Assembly: GCA_002869685.1 (NCBI GenBank)
Contig: PKUE01000141.1
Coordinates: 1-38,177 of the forward strand
Reading direction: 5' to 3'
Length of the DNA stretch: 38,177 nucleotides
DNA from: Desulfuromonas sp.
Lineage (GTDB): Bacteria > Desulfobacterota > Desulfuromonadia > Desulfuromonadales > Desulfuromonadaceae
The translations under genes and the position numbers were made by a program. Each line of letters begins with the position of its first letter. Position 1 is the stretch's first letter. The notes below the pieces were generated by a model that saw only the letters and a list, made by a program, of their open reading frames with translations, was not told the origin of the DNA and made no database searches. Of this stretch, positions 34,287-38,177 are shown in pieces.

Positions 34287-35384
34287 ATGTCAGTTACGTT
34301 AAATGAGCGGTTGGAGTTGATTCATCGTCAGATTCAACAATCGTGCGAATCTTTAGGGCGGGTGGCTGTTGCCCTTTACGATGAGAAAACGGATCTATTA
34401 CACACCTTTCTTTACAGCAGTTGCAATAATCCCTTGAAGAATTATCAAATTGCTTTGTCGAACGTCCCATCGTTACAGACTTTGGCGCTGAGCGGAGAAC
34501 AGCGTGTTATTCGGGATCTCCCGGAAACTTTGGCGGGTTCGACGTCTCACCACAGTCAACAGATCCTTCAAGAAGGCTATCGCTCCAGTTTAACGATTCC
34601 GTTAAAACTGCAAGACAAGCTTCTCGGATTTCTGTTCTACGATTCGTATGAGCCGGATATCTTTGGTGACACATTGTTGAGTACGTTAACCCTTTATGCT
34701 CAACTGATTTCAGAAACCATCTCACATGATCTGGCCTCGATCAAAACTTTGCGCGGTGCCGTAGTGACAGCACGAGAATTCAGTCGGTTGCGCGATGAGG
34801 AAACGGCTGCGCATTTGTCGCGTATGGCACATTATGCGCGACTGATCGCGATAGAAGTCTCTGAAGTGTACGATCTTACAGAAGAAGAGATTGAATATAT
34901 CCATCAGTTTGCCCCATTACATGATTTGGGAAAAGTGGCCATTCCGGACAACATATTGCTTAAATCCGGGGCACTCTCTGTGGATGAAAAAGTGATTATG
35001 CGATCACATGTCATTCGTGGTGTTGAGATTGTTGATTTGATGATTGATGAGTTTGATCTGGGCACCATTCGCCATATTGACATTCTGCGCAATATTATTG
35101 CCGGTCATCACGAGCGATTTGATGGTTCCGGGTATCCGGCGGGTGTTCATGGAACAACGATACCGGTTGAAAGCCGGATTGTCGCGGTTGCCGATGTGCT
35201 TGATGCCCTGACAACGAAGCGCCCCTATAAGGAACCCTGGCCCTTTGTTGACGCCCTTAAACACATGCGAACGGCAGAGGCACATCTCTACGACCCGCTT
35301 TGTTTGCAGGCCATTGCTACGCGTCTTGACGAAATGGAGCAAATTTCCCGTCGCTTTGTTGAAGATCCGGTCGAAGTTGCGTAA
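34287..35384 (+). CDS. GAF-HD-GYP domain protein (probable c-di-GMP phosphodiesterase)
   Basis: A 365-residue cytoplasmic signalling protein. The N-terminal GAF-like sensor covers about 1-155. The C-terminal HD-GYP domain (about 175-345) has LSRMAHYARL, metal-site HD in FAPLHDLGKVAIPDNIL, GHHERFDGSGYP (GYP motif), and VADVLDALTTKRPYK. All main HD-GYP residues appear intact, so c-di-GMP or cGAMP hydrolysis is expected. GGGAGGGC precedes the ATG. It stands alone between a tRNA terminator and its own terminator. No transmembrane segment is seen. Confidence 0.93.
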   Translation: MSVTLNERLELIHRQIQQSCESLGRVAVALYDEKTDLLHTFLYSSCNNPLKNYQIALSNVPSLQTLALSGEQRVIRDLPETLAGSTSHHSQQILQEGYRSSLTIPLKLQDKLLGFLFYDSYEPDIFGDTLLSTLTLYAQLISETISHDLASIKTLRGAVVTAREFSRLRDEETAAHLSRMAHYARLIAIEVSEVYDLTEEEIEYIHQFAPLHDLGKVAIPDNILLKSGALSVDEKVIMRSHVIRGVEIVDLMIDEFDLGTIRHIDILRNIIAGHHERFDGSGYPAGVHGTTIPVESRIVAVADVLDALTTKRPYKEPWPFVDALKHMRTAEAHLYDPLCLQAIATRLDEMEQISRRFVEDPVEVA

Positions 35385-35419
35385 TATGCCTTGGCATCGA
35401 CGTATTTTCTTATTCCTTC

Positions 35420-35444
35420 AGGCTCTCTGTGGAGAGCCTTTTTT
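35420..35444 (+). terminator. Terminator after the HD-GYP gene
   Basis: GGCTCTC-TGTG-GAGAGCC hairpin followed by TTTTTT. It ends directly before the ribosome binding region of the DUF1847 gene, so that gene may be read partly by readthrough. Confidence 0.88.
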
Positions 35445-35456
35445 ATGAGGTATTTT

Positions 35457-36167
35457 ATGGCGGACGAAAAAAACTACCAGTGTCATCATTGTCTTGCAGT
35501 GATGGAGAAACAAGGTAAAACATCTTGCAGTTCTGCACCTGGAACGATCAAAGCTCCTGCTGTTTGTCCTGGTAAAGAGGAACAACTTGTTCAGGATTGC
35601 TTTGAGCGTTATACGGATGAAACAGAAGAGGGGCGCCTAGCCCGAGTTGCTGCCCGGGTGGAAGGAATGTGCTACCAAAACAATGCGGACGATACGTCGG
35701 TTCATCCGCGTTGGACACGTGTTGAAGACACCATTGCCCTGGCTAAACTGATGGATTACCACACTGTTGGGATTGCGACCTGTCTTGGATTAATTCAGGA
35801 AACAGGGCAATTGGCTGAAATTCTCGAAGCGCAAGGTTTTGAGGTTGTGTCTGTGTGCTGTAAAGCCGGAGGGGTGGATAAAATGGGGTTGGGGATTGAT
35901 GAACAGGACAAAGTCCGCCCCGGCCACTTTGAGGCGGCATGTAATCCCATAGCCCAGGCTGAATTTCTGAATCGTTCGCAGACAGATATGAATATCATCG
36001 TTGGATTGTGTGTCGGCCATGATATGCTGTTCAACAAGCACTCTGCTGCCCCGGTGACAACCCTGGTGGTCAAAGACCGTGTAACCGGACATAATCCGGT
36101 GAGTGTTCTTTACGGTCAGAATTTTTATTACAAGCGTTTGAAGCTGCAGCCGCTTAAAATCGACTGA
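35457..36167 (+). CDS. DUF1847 family Cys-rich protein
   Basis: A 236-residue protein recognisable as the DUF1847 family. The N-terminal CHHCLAVM plus later Cys residues give a possible metal- or cluster-binding site. Further conserved-looking segments are GIATCLGLIQETGQL, VCCKAGGVDK, CNPIAQAEFLN, GLCVGHDMLF and APVTTLVVKDRVTGHNP. GAGG lies 6 bases before the ATG at 35457; an upstream ATG at 35445 overlaps that site. The biochemical role is unknown. The Cys content suggests a metal centre, which is inference. Confidence 0.85.
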   Translation: MADEKNYQCHHCLAVMEKQGKTSCSSAPGTIKAPAVCPGKEEQLVQDCFERYTDETEEGRLARVAARVEGMCYQNNADDTSVHPRWTRVEDTIALAKLMDYHTVGIATCLGLIQETGQLAEILEAQGFEVVSVCCKAGGVDKMGLGIDEQDKVRPGHFEAACNPIAQAEFLNRSQTDMNIIVGLCVGHDMLFNKHSAAPVTTLVVKDRVTGHNPVSVLYGQNFYYKRLKLQPLKID

Positions 36168-36212
36168 TTAACGGGGCTGGAAATTCGACAGGTTTCTATG
36201 AGAGGACGCTCT

Positions 36213-36938
36213 ATGCAGGCCGACCAGTGTGTAGCTCATCGTGGTTATCGGCACCTTTATCCGGAAAATACATTGTTGGGTCACCAACAAGCGGTTGCAG
36301 CCGGTGCTCTTTTTGTCGAAACGGACATTCAGATGAGTGCCGATGGTATACCGGTCCTCTACCATGATATGGAGATGATTCGTCTCAGTGGCTGTCAACA
36401 GAGTCTGGAAGAAGTTGATGCGAAAGAGTTGAAGACATTCTCCGTCCATGAGCCGGAACGTTTTGGCGAGCGGTTTCGAGAGGAGAAAGTTGCCACACTT
36501 GAGGCCTTTGCTCAATGGCTGGCAACAGTACCCGCTGTTACCGCATATATTGAGATTAAACCGGAATGTCGACAGCGCTTTGGACTGAATGCCGTGTCGC
36601 AGATTCTGAATCAACTGCGGCAGGTTTTTCCTCAGATTGTTATCATCAGTTTTGATGTGGACGCCGTTGGGCTGGCCCGCCATCTTGGGGCGCCACGGGT
36701 TGGTGTTGTTCTCAACAGTTGGGAAATGTTGCAGGCGGCTGTTTTACGTCAGATCCAACCTGACGTTATTTTTTGTGATCAGTATCTGGTTCCCGCCGAT
36801 GCGCCATTGACCGAGTACGCAACGCCCTTTGTTATCTACGAAGTGTCAGATTTGCCCACCGCGCAGTATTGGATCAAGCGGGGCGCCTATCAGATTGAAA
36901 CCTACAATATTGGCGCCATGCTTGGGCAGGGCGACTGA
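36213..36938 (+). CDS. Glycerophosphodiester phosphodiesterase family protein
   Basis: A 241-residue TIM-barrel GDPD enzyme hydrolysing glycerophosphodiesters to sn-glycerol 3-phosphate and an alcohol. Catalytic and metal motifs AHRGYRHLYPENT and ETDIQMSADGIPVLYHD are intact, and AYIEIKPE carries the further acidic ligand. The cytoplasmic type (UgpQ-like) is suggested by the absence of a signal peptide. AGAGGA lies before the ATG at 36213; an ATG at 36198 would overlap it. Confidence 0.93.
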   Translation: MQADQCVAHRGYRHLYPENTLLGHQQAVAAGALFVETDIQMSADGIPVLYHDMEMIRLSGCQQSLEEVDAKELKTFSVHEPERFGERFREEKVATLEAFAQWLATVPAVTAYIEIKPECRQRFGLNAVSQILNQLRQVFPQIVIISFDVDAVGLARHLGAPRVGVVLNSWEMLQAAVLRQIQPDVIFCDQYLVPADAPLTEYATPFVIYEVSDLPTAQYWIKRGAYQIETYNIGAMLGQGD

Positions 36939-36961
36939 ACATAAGCACTCAGGAGAAAAAG

Positions 36962-37354
36962 ATGAAAGTTGATGATGATGCCCGCTGCTTTGTCTGCGGC
37001 CCGGAAAATCCGCGTGGACTCCACGCTCAGTTTGATATTGATCATGAGCAGTTCAGCGCGACCGGTCACGTTCAACTTTCGGCTGATTTTCAGGGGTGGC
37101 AGGATGTTGTTCACGGGGGCATTCTGGCAACACTCCTTGATGAAGTTTCCATTTATGCCTGCCGTAGTATCGCCGCCAAATGCGTTACTGCGGAGTTGGC
37201 GGTGCGTTATAAGAAACCGGTGCCTGTTGCGACCCCTTTGCAACTCACCGCGCGTGTTGTTGAACAAAAGAAACGAGTTTTGCTGGTGGAGGCGAGTCTG
37301 ATGATCGACGGCGTTGTTTATACTGAAGCCAGTACGAAAGTTTTTAAACTTTGA
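36962..37354 (+). CDS. PaaI-like hotdog-fold thioesterase
   Basis: A 130-residue single hotdog domain with N-terminal CFVCGPENPRGL and the helix motif DVVHGGILATLLDEV, both typical of PaaI/YiiD-like acyl-CoA thioesterases. It lies 23 bases after the glycerophosphodiesterase gene with AGGAG at its start. The substrate is unknown; a housekeeping role in acyl-CoA turnover is plausible. Confidence 0.9.
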   Translation: MKVDDDARCFVCGPENPRGLHAQFDIDHEQFSATGHVQLSADFQGWQDVVHGGILATLLDEVSIYACRSIAAKCVTAELAVRYKKPVPVATPLQLTARVVEQKKRVLLVEASLMIDGVVYTEASTKVFKL

Positions 37355-37387
37355 TCCCTCATTGTCCCAAGTTTTGAAAGCAGTTTC

Positions 37388-37855
37388 ATGACCTATAATG
37401 ATATTTTACGTCGTTTCCGCTATGCCGTTGATTTGAACGATGAGGCCTTAATGGCTGTTTTTTCAGATGCCGGGGTTGCTGTTGATCGCGATCAACTCAA
37501 GGCATTGTTAGCCCGGGAAGAGGACGAGGGCTACGAGGAATGCTCTGAAACGATGATGAAGCATTTCCTCGTCGGTTTGGTACGTTATACACGTGGTGTG
37601 CCACCGGATGGGGCGCCGCCACTTTTTACTCCCCACGAACGTCTTACCAATAATCTCATCCTCAAAGCGCTGCGTATCGCCCTCGAGATGCATGAACAGG
37701 ATATGTTGCATCTGTTTGATCTGGCCGGGTTCCCATTGTCTCGTTCAGAGCTCAGTGCCGTGTTCCGTAAGAAAGGGCATAAAAATTACAAACCCTGTGG
37801 TGATCAGATGTTGCGGAACTTCCTTAAAGGACTGACTGCCCATAACAGATCGTGA
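37388..37855 (+). CDS. DUF1456 (YehS-like) protein
   Basis: A 155-residue protein built of two similar halves. Each begins ILRRFRYAVDLND / ILKALRIALEMHE, then has a Phe/Leu-rich segment ending in MKHFLVGL / LRNFLKGL. This duplicated unit is the DUF1456 family. The function is unknown in the family as far as I know. The ribosome binding site is weak. It is the last plus-strand gene before a bidirectional terminator. Confidence 0.9.
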   Translation: MTYNDILRRFRYAVDLNDEALMAVFSDAGVAVDRDQLKALLAREEDEGYEECSETMMKHFLVGLVRYTRGVPPDGAPPLFTPHERLTNNLILKALRIALEMHEQDMLHLFDLAGFPLSRSELSAVFRKKGHKNYKPCGDQMLRNFLKGLTAHNRS

Positions 37856-37890
37856 GCAAGGGGTTGGGGGAAGCATAGAGACATGGATAT

Positions 37891-37928
37891 AAAAAGGTCC
37901 AGACCTTGGATGAGGTCCGGACCTTTTT
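37891..37928. terminator. Bidirectional terminator between convergent genes
   Basis: AAAAAGGTCC / GGACCTTTTT stem with one A-C mismatch and an inner GACC/GGTC extension. An A run on one side and a T run on the other serve both strands. Confidence 0.92.
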
Positions 37929-37932
37929 CGTG

Positions 37933-38177
37933 CTATTTCTTGTTGGCGAGTAATTTTTTCAGCGCGCTCCGGTCGATGCTGCGCTGCCATAATGGCGTTG
38001 ATTTATTCTGATAGGCCGCCTGCTGCTGCTCGAAACTTTGTTTCTCCGGGCTGGTGTAAAGCACACCCAGTGGATAACGGTCAGATTTGAGGGCCAGTGC
38101 CAACGCCGCCATCTGGTCGGTTGGGTCGTGGTCTTCAATGATCTGGCAATGCTCCTTGTACCAGGCATATGTGTTGA
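37933..38177 (-). CDS. C-terminal part of a 2-oxoacid:ferredoxin oxidoreductase beta subunit (partial)
   Basis: The minus strand is open from the window edge to a TAG at 37935-37933, giving 80 residues. The segment DPTDQMAALALAL followed by DRYPLGVLYTSPEKQSFEQQ resembles the C-terminal end of the TPP-binding beta subunit of 2-oxoglutarate or related 2-oxoacid:ferredoxin oxidoreductases (KorB/VorB type). The catalytic part lies outside the window, so the substrate class cannot be decided. The 5' end is missing. Confidence 0.7.
   Translation of the reverse strand, partial: NTYAWYKEHCQIIEDHDPTDQMAALALALKSDRYPLGVLYTSPEKQSFEQQQAAYQNKSTPLWQRSIDRSALKKLLANKK

Overview
The window reads as a chromosomal segment of an anaerobic, Gram-negative, cytochrome-rich deltaproteobacterium, most likely of the Desulfuromonadales (Desulfuromonas/Geobacter/Pelobacter relatives). 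Reasons: c-type haem motifs inside a chemosensory operon, indolepyruvate:ferredoxin oxidoreductase next to phenylacetate-CoA ligases, a surE-pcm-nlpD-rpoS block, and an HD-GYP protein. This is inferred from gene content, not from a search. Genes are almost all on the plus strand and tightly packed. I see no insertion sequence, prophage, integrase or CRISPR array. Three tRNA genes are present: Pro-GGG, Val-GAC and Arg-CCT.

Layout. 1-2418: tail of an operon with an ABC exporter (ATPase plus ABC-2 permease) and an acyl carrier protein. 2645-5259: Na+/phosphate symporter with a PhoU tail, coupled to a Ppx/GppA phosphatase. 5348-10811: iorA, iorB, arylacetate-CoA ligase, a tandem-ACT protein and a second ligase, a module for arylpyruvate (aromatic amino acid) catabolism. 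10880-11004: tRNA-Pro and a terminator. 11338-19849: a Pil/Pix-type chemosensory operon (PilH-like receiver, small accessory protein, c-haem Tll0287-HAMP sensor, receiver-PATAN protein, Hpt-CheW fusion, hybrid CheA, MCP, secreted monohaem cytochrome c). 19938-21800 (minus): long-chain acyl-CoA synthetase. 22034-29329: tRNA-Val, then the conserved order thrS-infC-rpmI-rplT-pheS-pheT-ihfA. 29355-33475: MerR-type regulator, surE, pcm, a DedA/YqaA-like membrane protein, an NlpD-like lipoprotein and rpoS, followed by apt and tRNA-Arg. 34287-37855: GAF-HD-GYP phosphodiesterase, DUF1847 protein, glycerophosphodiesterase, PaaI-like thioesterase and DUF1456 protein. 37933-38177 (minus): 3' end of a probable 2-oxoacid:ferredoxin oxidoreductase beta subunit.

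The most interesting system is the chemosensory operon. It carries two separate c-type haem proteins, one a membrane sensor ending in HAMP with no output domain and one a small exported cytochrome. It also has an Hpt domain fused to CheW and lacks CheR and CheB. I infer a periplasmic redox or gas-sensing circuit that controls type IV pili or a related surface behaviour. Smaller points of note are an apparent AUA start codon for infC, and tandem hairpins with a Phe-containing mini-ORF between rplT and pheS.
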